DNA of 64,000 nucleotides, from assembly GCF_003312875.1 (NCBI RefSeq), contig NZ_CP015163.1, forward strand, positions 620,001 to 684,000, given 5' to 3'. The notes under the pieces were generated by a model. That model made no database searches. It was not told the origin of the DNA and saw only the letters and a list, made by a program, of their open reading frames with translations. Positions within the stretch are counted from its first letter, which is position 1, and each line of letters opens with the position of its first letter. The position numbers were made by a program, and so were the translations under genes. Positions 57,258-64,000 of the stretch are shown here, one piece after another. Source of the DNA: Amycolatopsis albispora. GTDB taxonomy: Bacteria > Actinomycetota > Actinomycetes > Mycobacteriales > Pseudonocardiaceae.

Positions 57258-58025
57258 TCAGCTCGGCACGGTTCGCAGGCTGGACGGGGTCATCGACAGC
57301 TCCCGCGTGAAAGCGTGCGTGAAGGCGGCGGGCGTCGCGTAGCCGAGGCGGGCGGCGACCTCGCTCACCGTCTCGTCACGCAGCAGCGGAACGGCGGCGA
57401 GCAGTCCCGCCCGGCGACGCCATGCCGACGGCCCGGTGCCCACTTCGCGCTGGAACAACCGGGTCAGCGACCGCTCGCTGAGCAGCGCCGCGCGTGCCCA
57501 GTCCGCGTTCGTGACGCTCACGTGCGGGTGGAGCAGGAACTCGCGGCACAGCGACCGCAGCACCGGCGACGTCGGCAGCGGGACGTGCAGCGGAAGCGGC
57601 GTGAGCGTGGCGAGTTCGTGCAGCAGCAGGTCGATCAGCGCACCGTCCCTTCCGGACACGCGATAGCCCACCGGCAGTTCGGCGGCGGCGAGCAGCAGTT
57701 CCCGCAGCAGCGGGCCCACCTCGACGACCTCGCACGAGTCCGGCCACCACGGCACCGCGGCGGGCTCGACGTAGAGGCTCGCCGTCCGGACCCCGTCCAT
57801 CATCACGCGGTGCCGCGTGCGCGCCGGGATCATCACCGCCCGCTCACGCGGAATGGTCCAGGTACCGCGGTCGGTGTCGGCGACCATGGTGCCGCGTGCC
57901 GCGTACAGGAACTGCGCGCGGCGGTGCTCGTGCCAGTCGAGCAGGCAGCCGGGCGGGTAGTCCGTGGCGATCGGCAGGACTGCGCGCGGGTCGTCGTCGA
58001 GTTCGGCGACGGGAATGTTCTTCAT
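57258..58025 (-). CDS. AraC-family regulator with N-terminal cupin
   Basis: 255 residues. The cupin part has DWHEHRRAQFLYAARGTMVADT; the C-terminal double HTH has DWARAALLSERSLTRLFQRE and ETVSEVAARLGYATPAAFTHAF. This subgroup often represses or activates a neighbouring transporter. The divergent gene is the TauE-like permease at 58101 (75-bp gap), its most likely target. It converges on ECF41 with a 25-bp gap. Confidence 0.9.
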   Translation of the reverse strand: MKNIPVAELDDDPRAVLPIATDYPPGCLLDWHEHRRAQFLYAARGTMVADTDRGTWTIPRERAVMIPARTRHRVMMDGVRTASLYVEPAAVPWWPDSCEVVEVGPLLRELLLAAAELPVGYRVSGRDGALIDLLLHELATLTPLPLHVPLPTSPVLRSLCREFLLHPHVSVTNADWARAALLSERSLTRLFQREVGTGPSAWRRRAGLLAAVPLLRDETVSEVAARLGYATPAAFTHAFTRELSMTPSSLRTVPS

Positions 58026-58100
58026 CTGCTGGCCGATTCTCGATGGTCAGAGGCGGGCTGTCGATTGTAGGCCAGGCGTGGCCGCGGTGGACTGGACGGC

Positions 58101-58880
58101 ATGGAGTTGCTGTTCCTCGTGGTGGTGGGCGTGCTCACCGGCGTGACCACGGTGTTGTTCGGCTTCGGCGGCGGGTTCGTCACGGTGCCGGTGATCCTGT
58201 GGGTGGACGCGTCACTCGGGGCGCAGGCGGCCGTGGTCGCCGTCGCCACCTCGTCGGTGGTGATGGTGGTGAACGCCGCCGTCGCCACGCTCGCCACCTC
58301 CCGTGACGTGCTGCGGCGCCTCCGCGGTTCGGCACGGCTGTGCGTGCTGCTCGCGGCAGGCGGGGTGGCCGGTGCCCTGCTCGCGCGCGTGGCGCCGCCC
58401 GCGCTGATCCACTGGGGTTTTGTCGCCTACCTGTGCGTGACCATCGCCGATGTCCTGCTGCGCCCGGGTTTCTTCCGCACGGCCGCGGAACCCACCCGGC
58501 GGGAGTTCCCCATCTCCTCGGCGCTCGGGGTGCCGATCGGGGCGACCGCGTCGTTCCTCGGCGTGGGCGGCAGCGTGATGACCGTGCCGCTGCTGCGCCG
58601 CGGCGGGCTGGCGATGTCCGTCGCGGCGCCGCTGGCCAACCCGCTGACCCTGGTGATCAGCGCGCCCGCGCTGGTGGTGTTCCTGCTGGGCACGCCGGAA
58701 GCGACCGGCGTGGTCGGCGCGATCGACCTGCGCTCGGCGGCGGTCCTGCTGGTTTCGGCGATCCCGGTGATCGTGCTGCTGCGACGGCGTCCGCCACGGG
58801 TCCGCGACGACGTGCACGCCTGGACCTATCTCGGCTTGCTCGTGGTGGTCACCCTGGCCGCGGTGGGCGCCGCCTGGTGA
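58101..58880 (+). CDS. TauE/SafE-family membrane permease (sulfite/organic anion exporter type)
   Basis: 259 residues with 7-8 transmembrane helices. Two family repeats, each with a Gly-rich phenylalanine-containing loop: FGFGGGFVTVPVILWVDA and ASFLGVGGSVMTVPLL. Members move sulfite, sulfoacetate or other small anions. Start ATG 58101. Its 3' end overlaps the convergent lysR gene by 32 bp. Confidence 0.88.
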   Translation: MELLFLVVVGVLTGVTTVLFGFGGGFVTVPVILWVDASLGAQAAVVAVATSSVVMVVNAAVATLATSRDVLRRLRGSARLCVLLAAGGVAGALLARVAPPALIHWGFVAYLCVTIADVLLRPGFFRTAAEPTRREFPISSALGVPIGATASFLGVGGSVMTVPLLRRGGLAMSVAAPLANPLTLVISAPALVVFLLGTPEATGVVGAIDLRSAAVLLVSAIPVIVLLRRRPPRVRDDVHAWTYLGLLVVVTLAAVGAAW

Positions 58881-59775
58881 CCGCGCCCACGCTGTCCGCC
58901 AGCAGGGACACCATGGTCGTGACGTGCGCGGGCGGCCGGTCGCGGTGCACGGTGTGGATCTCGCGCACCGGCCGCCTGCCGGTCAGGTCGCGCACCACCA
59001 GTCCGTCCCGCGCGGCACCGGCGAGCAGGCTGTCCGGTACGAACGACACACCCAGCCCGGCCCGCACGAGCGCGAGGATCACCGCGTAGTCCCGCGTCTC
59101 GTAGGCCACGCGCGGTGCCACGCCCGTTTCCGCCACCAGGCTTTCGAAGCACACGCGGCTCGGCGCGGTGTCGTCGCCGGAAATCCAGTCGTCCCCGGCA
59201 AAATCCTCGAACCGCGCGCGCCGGGCGGTCGCCAGCGGGTGGTCCGCGGGCAGGACCAGGCGCAGCCGGTCGGCCAGCAGCGGCCGCCGGGCGAGGCCGC
59301 GCGCTGGTGGCAGCCGGACGCCCGGATAGCGGTGCGTGATGAGCAGGTCCAGCTCACCGGACAGGACCAGGCCGTAGCCGTCCGGTGGTTCGAGATCGAT
59401 CAGGCGCAACCGGGTCCGTGGATGCGCTTCGCGGAAGGCACGCAGCGCGGGCGGGAGGAGCACCTGCCCGGCGGTCGCGAAGGTGCCGATGCTCAGGTCG
59501 GTGGCGGGCAACTCGCGCAGTTCCGCGAGGGCCCGTTCGGCGGCCCGCAGCTCACCGGTGACCACTTCGCCGTGGGCGACCAGCAGCCGTCCCGCTTCGG
59601 TCAGCGCGACGCCGGTCGGCCGCCGTTCCAGCAACGTGCAGCCCGCCTCGCGTTCCAGCCTGGCGAGCTGCTGCGACAGGGCGGACGGCGTGAACCCCAT
59701 GCGCCGCGCGGCGGTCGCGATCGATCCGGCGTGCGCGACCTCGACCAGGACGCGGAGGCGTTCGGCGGTGAGCAT
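58849..59775 (-). CDS. LysR-family transcriptional regulator
   Basis: 308 residues. N-terminal HTH: RLRVLVEVAHAGSIATAARR, MGFTPSALSQQLARLEREAG; then a linker helix and a periplasmic-binding-type effector domain. Start ATG 59775. It is divergent from the PLP-dependent dehydratase gene with a 74-bp gap containing a GTTA-N8-TAAC palindrome, so it probably regulates that gene in response to an amino acid. Confidence 0.91.
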   Translation of the reverse strand: MLTAERLRVLVEVAHAGSIATAARRMGFTPSALSQQLARLEREAGCTLLERRPTGVALTEAGRLLVAHGEVVTGELRAAERALAELRELPATDLSIGTFATAGQVLLPPALRAFREAHPRTRLRLIDLEPPDGYGLVLSGELDLLITHRYPGVRLPPARGLARRPLLADRLRLVLPADHPLATARRARFEDFAGDDWISGDDTAPSRVCFESLVAETGVAPRVAYETRDYAVILALVRAGLGVSFVPDSLLAGAARDGLVVRDLTGRRPVREIHTVHRDRPPAHVTTMVSLLADSVGAVTRRRPPRPG

Positions 59776-59777
59776 GG

Positions 59778-59793
59778 GTTAAGTATCGCTAAC
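59778..59793. promoter_or_regulatory. LysR-box candidate
   Basis: GTTAAGTATCGCTAAC has GTTA/TAAC arms around eight bases, directly before the lysR start codon and facing the dehydratase gene. It includes a T-N-rich-A core typical of LysR sites. Confidence 0.5.
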
Positions 59794-59849
59794 GGCGGCC
59801 AAGCAGATCGCGCTGGCGGCTAATGGCTCGCGAACCGCACAGTGGAGGC

Positions 59850-60758
59850 ATGACAGCCACCTTCACGCCCGAGATCACCGACGTCACCGCGGCGGCCGAG
59901 CGCATGCGCCCGCACGTCCGGCGCACGCCGCTGCTGCACGCGGAGATCGACGGCAGGCCGGTGGTGCTCAAGCTCGAGCACCTGCAGCGCACCGGCTCGT
60001 TCAAGCTGCGCGGCGCGCTCAACGCGCTGCTCGCCGGGGACCGGCCGGACGAGGTGGTGACCGCGTCGGGCGGCAACCACGGCATCGGCGTGGCGACCGC
60101 CGCGGCGATCCTCGGCCTGCCCGCCACGGTGTACGTGCCCACCCAGGTCCCCGAGGGCAAGGCGCGGCGCATCGAAGGCGCGGGCGCGCGCCTGGTCCGC
60201 GCGGGCGGCAGTTACGCCGAAGCCGCCGCGGCGGCGCGATCGGCCGCGGCCCGGCCGGGCGTTCGCTACCTCGAGGCGTACAACGACCCGGTGGTGATCG
60301 CGGGCCAGGGCACGGTCGCCGCCGAAATCGTCCAGGACACACCGGAGGTCGACTCGATCGTGGTCTCCGTGGGCGGGGGCGGCCTCGCGGCGGGCATCGC
60401 GCTGGGTGGTGCGGGCCGGCTGACGGTGGCCGTCGAGCCGGAGCGGTGCGCGTGCCTGCACCACGCGCTGGCCGCGGGTGAACCGGTGGACGCCGAGACG
60501 GTGTCCGTCGCGTCGTCGGCGCTTGGCGCCACCCGGGTGGGCGAAGTACCGTTCGGCGTGCTATCGAGCCGTCCGGTGCGCTCGCTGCTGGTGGCCGAGG
60601 ACGACATCGTCGCCGCGCGCGACCGGCTGTGGGAGGAGTTCCGGCTGGCCGTCGAACCGGCGGCCGCGGTGCCGTTCGCCGCGTGGCTGAGCGGCCGGGT
60701 CCCCGGCGAGCGGCCGTGCGTGGTGCTCTGCGGCGCCAACGCGGAATGGACCCCGTGA
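59850..60758 (+). CDS. PLP-dependent threonine/serine dehydratase
   Basis: 302 residues, fold-type II. The PLP lysine is in QRTGSFKLRGALNAL; the cofactor Asn loop is TASGGNHGIGVATA; and the phosphate-binding glycine loop is VVSVGGGGLAAG. There is no C-terminal regulatory ACT domain, so it is a catabolic-type dehydratase (or racemase) that deaminates Thr or Ser. Start is uncertain between ATG 59850 and ATG 59823; neither has an ideal ribosome site. Probably controlled by the divergent LysR protein. Confidence 0.87.
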   Translation: MTATFTPEITDVTAAAERMRPHVRRTPLLHAEIDGRPVVLKLEHLQRTGSFKLRGALNALLAGDRPDEVVTASGGNHGIGVATAAAILGLPATVYVPTQVPEGKARRIEGAGARLVRAGGSYAEAAAAARSAAARPGVRYLEAYNDPVVIAGQGTVAAEIVQDTPEVDSIVVSVGGGGLAAGIALGGAGRLTVAVEPERCACLHHALAAGEPVDAETVSVASSALGATRVGEVPFGVLSSRPVRSLLVAEDDIVAARDRLWEEFRLAVEPAAAVPFAAWLSGRVPGERPCVVLCGANAEWTP

Positions 60759-60828
60759 CCAGCGGAGGTTAGGGAACGGCGCGGGTTGGTACTCCGGGGG
60801 TTCGTGTTGCCGTTCCCAGGAGGCCCGG

Positions 60829-61563
60829 ATGAACCCAGAGCCGCTCGCCGGGGAGTTCGCCGTGCTCACCCGGTCGCTGCTGACCGCGGCCAACATCGCC
60901 GACGTGCTCGGGCACGTCGCGGCGGCGGCCGAGCGGCTGGTTCCCGGCGTGGACGTGGTCAGCGTCAGCCTGCGTGACCAGGACGCCACGCTGTACACCC
61001 CGGTCGGCAGCACCCCGCTGGCGGACGAGCTGGACCGGCTGCAGAACCAGTTCCAGGAGGGACCGTGCTTCGACGCGGCACGCCCGGACGGCCCGGCCTC
61101 GGCGGTCAGCACCGACTTGGCGCGGGACGCGGACTGGCCGAAGTTCGGCCCGGCCTGCGGGGACCTCGGGCTCACTTCGGTGCTGTCCACCGCGCTGCTG
61201 CCCGATCCCGGCGATCTGGTGCGCACGCGGGGCGCGCTCAACGTGTACTCGCGCGGCCAGCTGGGGGAGGGCGCGGAGAACATCCTGCTGCTGCTGGCCA
61301 CGCACGCCGCGCTCGCCCTGGCGCACACCCGCGCGGTCAGCCGGGAGGAACTGCAGCGGACGCAGCTCCAGCAGGCCATCGAAAGCCGGGACGTGATCGG
61401 GCAGGCCAAGGGCATCCTGATGGCGCGGCGCGGGCTGTCCGCGGACGAGGCGTTCGCGGTGCTGCGCCGGACCTCACAGGACCTCAACACCAAGCTGGCC
61501 GAACTCGCGCACACCCTCGCCACCCGGCACACCGAGCTGGACCTGCCCGACACGAGCCCGTGA
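60829..61563 (+). CDS. GAF-ANTAR RNA-binding antiterminator-type regulator
   Basis: 244 residues. The GAF domain (~20-165) contains ERLVPGVDVVSVSLRDQDAT and FQEGPCFDAARPDGPASAVS. The ANTAR domain (~180-235) reads LQQAIESRDVIGQAKGILMA, then LSADEAFAVLRRTSQDLNTK. ANTAR proteins bind paired RNA hexaloop hairpins to prevent termination. Start ATG 60829 after AGGAGG. It ends 54 bp before the ABC transporter ATPase gene; a palindrome lies between them. Confidence 0.92.
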   Translation: MNPEPLAGEFAVLTRSLLTAANIADVLGHVAAAAERLVPGVDVVSVSLRDQDATLYTPVGSTPLADELDRLQNQFQEGPCFDAARPDGPASAVSTDLARDADWPKFGPACGDLGLTSVLSTALLPDPGDLVRTRGALNVYSRGQLGEGAENILLLLATHAALALAHTRAVSREELQRTQLQQAIESRDVIGQAKGILMARRGLSADEAFAVLRRTSQDLNTKLAELAHTLATRHTELDLPDTSP

Positions 61564-61573
61564 GCAGTGTCAG

Positions 61574-61599
61574 TGCCGTGTCAGGGCCATGACACGGCA
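61574..61599. promoter_or_regulatory. Palindrome upstream of the ABC transporter genes
   Basis: TGCCGTGTCA-GGGCCA-TGACACGGCA, 10-bp perfect arms, lies 11 bp after the GAF-ANTAR stop and 18 bp before the ABC ATPase start. It could be an operator of a TetR/MarR protein encoded elsewhere, or a hairpin terminator of the upstream gene. Confidence 0.55.
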
Positions 61600-61617
61600 G
61601 CCGATGACAGTACTCAC

Positions 61618-62553
61618 ATGACCAGTTCAGCGATCGTGGCTTCGGGGCTGCGGAAGGCTTACAAGGACAAAACCGTGCTGGACGGCATCGATCTCGATGT
61701 GCGCGCCGGCACCATCTTCGCCCTGCTCGGCCCGAACGGCGCGGGGAAGACCACCACGGTGAACGTGCTGACCACGCTGATCGAAGCGGACGGCGGCACC
61801 GCACGGGTCGCGGGCCACGACCTCGCGTCCGAAACCAAGAAGGTGCGCGCGGCGATCGGCGTCACCGGTCAGTTCGCGTCGGTGGACGAACTGCTGACGG
61901 GCGAAGAAAACCTCCAGCTGATGGTGGACCTCAACCGCCGCGTCACCGGGAAGCGGATCGTGGCCGACCTGCTGGAGCGCTTCGACCTGACCGAGGCGGC
62001 CCGCAAGCCCGCGTCCACCTACTCCGGTGGCATGCGCCGGAAGCTCGACCTGGCGATGACGCTGGTCGGCGACCCCCGGATCATCTTCCTGGACGAGCCG
62101 ACCACCGGGCTGGATACCCGCAGCCGCCGCACCATGTGGTCGATCATCCGCGAGCTGGTGGCCGGTGGCGTGACCGTCTTCCTGACCACCCAGTACCTCG
62201 AGGAAGCCGACCAGCTCGCCGACCGGATCGCGGTGCTGGACCAGGGCAAACTGGTGGCCGAGGGCACCCCGGACGAACTCAAGCGCCGGATTCCCGGCAC
62301 GCACGTCCGGCTCCGGTTCACCACCACCGCCGAACTCGACGCGGCCGCCCGCGTGCTCTCCGACGGCACCCGCGACGAGGAAGCACTGACCCTGCGCGTT
62401 CCCAGCGACGGCGGCACGAAGTCGCTGCGGCACGTGCTGGACCGCCTCGACGAATACGCGCTCAGCGCCGAAACCTTCACCGTGCACACGCCCGATCTCG
62501 ACGACGTCTTCCTCGCCCTCACGGGCCACGCCACGGAGGTGGCCGCGAAATGA
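61618..62553 (+). CDS. ABC transporter ATPase (DrrA-like, daunorubicin-resistance family)
   Basis: 311 residues. Walker A: LLGPNGAGKTTTVNVL; signature: TYSGGMRRKLDLAMTLVG; Walker B: RIIFLDEPTTGLD; H-loop in FLTTQYLEE. The C-terminal ~80-residue extension is as in DrrA. With the downstream permease it forms an exporter of drugs or lipid-like compounds. ATG 61618 has no clear ribosome site and lies near the palindrome; an earlier in-frame start at 61567 would run through the palindrome. Its stop overlaps the permease ATG (ATGA). Confidence 0.9.
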   Translation: MTSSAIVASGLRKAYKDKTVLDGIDLDVRAGTIFALLGPNGAGKTTTVNVLTTLIEADGGTARVAGHDLASETKKVRAAIGVTGQFASVDELLTGEENLQLMVDLNRRVTGKRIVADLLERFDLTEAARKPASTYSGGMRRKLDLAMTLVGDPRIIFLDEPTTGLDTRSRRTMWSIIRELVAGGVTVFLTTQYLEEADQLADRIAVLDQGKLVAEGTPDELKRRIPGTHVRLRFTTTAELDAAARVLSDGTRDEEALTLRVPSDGGTKSLRHVLDRLDEYALSAETFTVHTPDLDDVFLALTGHATEVAAK

Positions 62554-63293
62554 ACGCCCACGCGATAGTGATGCTGCGCCGCAACTTCCGGCACATCGCC
62601 AGGAACCCGACCTCGGTGTTCAACGCCGTGCTGATGCCGGTCGTGGTGATGCTGATGTTCGTCTACATGCTCGGTGACGCGTTCAGCGTCGGAGTGGACT
62701 ATGTGGACTACGCGACTCCCGGCGTGCTCCTGATGGCCGTCTGTTATGGCCTGGGCGCGGTGGCCACCTCGGTGAACTCCGACCTGACCAAGGGCATCAT
62801 CAACCGGTTCAAGGTGATGGACGTCTCCCGCGGTGCGGTGCTGACCGGGCACGTGGTCGCCAGCCTGCTGACCAACCTGATCGCCGTCGCGGTGGTGGTC
62901 GGGGTCGCCTTCCTGCTCGGGTTCAGCCCGGCGGCGGGCTTTCTCGACTGGCTCGGGGTGGTCGGCGTCGTTTCGCTGCTCGGTTTCGCGGCCGGCTGGT
63001 TCACCGTCGCACTCGGACTGGCGGCGAAGTCGCCGGAAACGGCGGGCCTGGCCTCGGTGCCGCTGGTCATGCTCCCGTTCTTCAGCAGTGCGATCGTGCC
63101 CGCCGAGAAGATGGGGCCCGGCCTCCGGGAGTTCGCGGAGTACCAGCCCTTCACGCCGATCATCGAAACCCTGCGCGGGCTGCTCGACGGCGCACCCGCC
63201 ACCGGTGACGTGCTCGCCGCCCTCGCTTGGTGCACCGGGATCGCCGTCGCCGGTTACCTGTGGGCGTCGGCCACCTTCAAGAAGCGAGCGTGA
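62550..63293 (+). CDS. ABC-2 type permease (DrrB-like)
   Basis: 247 residues with six predicted transmembrane helices; the N-terminus (MLRRNFRHIARNPTSVFNAV) has the amphipathic helix characteristic of ABC-2 permeases, and the C-terminal region (EYQPFTPIIETLRGLLDGAP) has the family's conserved Pro-rich loop. It pairs with the ATPase upstream (4-bp overlap) as an exporter. Convergent overlap of 17 bp with the TPR protein gene. Confidence 0.9.
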   Translation: MNAHAIVMLRRNFRHIARNPTSVFNAVLMPVVVMLMFVYMLGDAFSVGVDYVDYATPGVLLMAVCYGLGAVATSVNSDLTKGIINRFKVMDVSRGAVLTGHVVASLLTNLIAVAVVVGVAFLLGFSPAAGFLDWLGVVGVVSLLGFAAGWFTVALGLAAKSPETAGLASVPLVMLPFFSSAIVPAEKMGPGLREFAEYQPFTPIIETLRGLLDGAPATGDVLAALAWCTGIAVAGYLWASATFKKRA

Positions 63294-64000
63294 CGCCCGC
63301 CAGCTCCGCCCATTCGGCCCGCTGTCCCTCCTGGACCGCCTCGGTGTACTTCGGTGCACCGAGGCGGTCTTGCGTGGCCCGCTCGATCCGGGTCGCGTCC
63401 GGATGGGACCGGTCCAGCAACCCGAGCACGCCCGTGCTCGCCCCGAGCAGCCGGGCGGCCTGCTCGTACTCCTCGTTGCGCAGCGCCAAATCCGCGATCC
63501 CGACGAGCACGTGGGCGATGGTCAGCGGGTGCCCCGCCTCGGACGCCGCCCGGAGGGCCGCGGCGCGATGGGCGCGGGCCTCGTCGAGGTTGTCGGTGAG
63601 GTAGCTGCGCAGGTTTTCGAGCACCGCGACCACTCCGGGGCGTTCGGCATCCTCGCCCAGTGTCGCCGTCGCGATGCCGAGCTGCCGGTGCGATTGCTCA
63701 AGATCACCGCTCCAGCGCGCGAGTCCCGCCTTCGCCAGCGCCAGCTCGGTCAGCACGCTCGGCCAGGCCACCCGATCCGCGTACCGCTGCGCCGCGGCGA
63801 TCGACGCCGCGCTCGATTCGCGGTCGTCCAGCAGCCAGTACAGCTGCGCCTGCCGGGCCCGCATCCACACCACGTCCTCGATGGCACCGACTTCGGTGAC
63901 CACCGCGATCGCCTGCTCGTAGTGCCCGGCCGCGGCCGCGAAGTCCCCGCGCATGGCGATGCGGTTCGCCAGTTCGGTCTGGGCGAACGAAATGCCCCAC
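63277..64000 (-). CDS. C-terminal part of a TPR-rich (AfsR/BTAD or LuxR-type) regulator, truncated by window edge
   Basis: The frame enters from the right edge and stops at 63277, leaving about 240 residues. They form Ala/Leu/Glu-rich helix pairs typical of tetratricopeptide repeats (FAAAAGHYEQAIAVVTEVGA, then AYLTDNLDEARAHRAAALRA-like units) and end in the helical LLGASTGVLGLLDRSHPDAT segment seen at the C-terminus of many large actinobacterial STAND/AfsR-like regulators. The N-terminal DNA-binding and NTPase parts would lie outside. Assignment of the full protein is inferred. Confidence 0.65.
   Translation of the reverse strand, partial: WGISFAQTELANRIAMRGDFAAAAGHYEQAIAVVTEVGAIEDVVWMRARQAQLYWLLDDRESSAASIAAAQRYADRVAWPSVLTELALAKAGLARWSGDLEQSHRQLGIATATLGEDAERPGVVAVLENLRSYLTDNLDEARAHRAAALRAASEAGHPLTIAHVLVGIADLALRNEEYEQAARLLGASTGVLGLLDRSHPDATRIERATQDRLGAPKYTEAVQEGQRAEWAELAGVTLAS

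Overview
This is a high-GC actinomycete chromosome segment, most likely from a member of the Pseudonocardiales close to Amycolatopsis. The reasons are the strong third-position GC bias, the many GTG starts, the ATGA/GTGA-coupled operons, the actinobacterial family content (DUF574 methyltransferase, GAF-ANTAR, ECF41, HxlR, SpoIIE and stressosome proteins), and a set of cephamycin proteins that resemble, but are not identical to, those I remember from Amycolatopsis (Nocardia) lactamdurans. The species assignment is inference.

The centrepiece, at about 21.6-43.6 kb, is an apparently near-complete cephamycin C-type beta-lactam gene cluster laid out as two divergent arms around a 498-bp intergenic region. 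The left arm (minus strand) is cefD-cefE-MFS exporter, with overlapping stop and start codons. The right arm (plus strand) is lat-pcbAB-pcbC-cmcI-cmcJ-cefF-cmcH followed by an unrecognised 171-residue ORF. Together they account for: lysine epsilon-deamination (Lat); ACV tripeptide assembly (PcbAB, 3630 aa, A-T-C-A-T-C-A-T-E-TE); penicillin ring closure (PcbC); side-chain epimerisation (CefD); ring expansion (CefE); C3' hydroxylation (CefF); carbamoylation (CmcH); 7-alpha methoxylation (CmcI/CmcJ); and export. The P6C dehydrogenase gene (pcd), a SARP/CcaR-type regulator, and the beta-lactamase and PBP genes known from other cephamycin clusters are not in the window.

Left flank (0.3-6.1 kb): an AraC regulator, a SnoaL-like protein, and a stressosome operon rsbR-rsbS-rsbT-(ATPase/PPM phosphatase)-(RsbU-like phosphatase). 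The operon is preceded by a MarR gene, with a long palindrome between marR and rsbR. At 6.2-16.9 kb are a SpoIIE-like protein with an altered metal site, a cyclase-family hydrolase, and a remarkable secreted protein made of eighteen 29-residue charged helical repeats with a glycine-rich C-terminus. These are followed by an MFS/Lrp pair, an AA10 lytic polysaccharide monooxygenase under a perfect CebR-type box, and a TetR-controlled hydrolase/SnoaL pair. The 3' end of that tetR gene has been tandemly triplicated in 168-bp units. An AraC regulator, a Tat-exported aldo/keto reductase, a MocR regulator and a BBE-type oxidase lead up to the cluster.

Right flank (43.6-64 kb): an alpha/beta hydrolase, an ECF sigma/peroxiredoxin operon, an amidohydrolase, a DUF574 methyltransferase, aconitase divergent from a small membrane protein with overlapping start codons, a frameshifted STAS protein, an LLM flavin oxidoreductase, a PL3 pectate lyase, an HxlR/MFS pair with twin operators, and an ECF41 sigma factor next to SnoaL and carboxymuconolactone-decarboxylase-like genes. 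AraC, TauE, LysR/dehydratase, GAF-ANTAR and DrrAB-like ABC genes follow, and a truncated TPR protein ends the window. No rRNA, tRNA, CRISPR array, transposase or integrase was seen.
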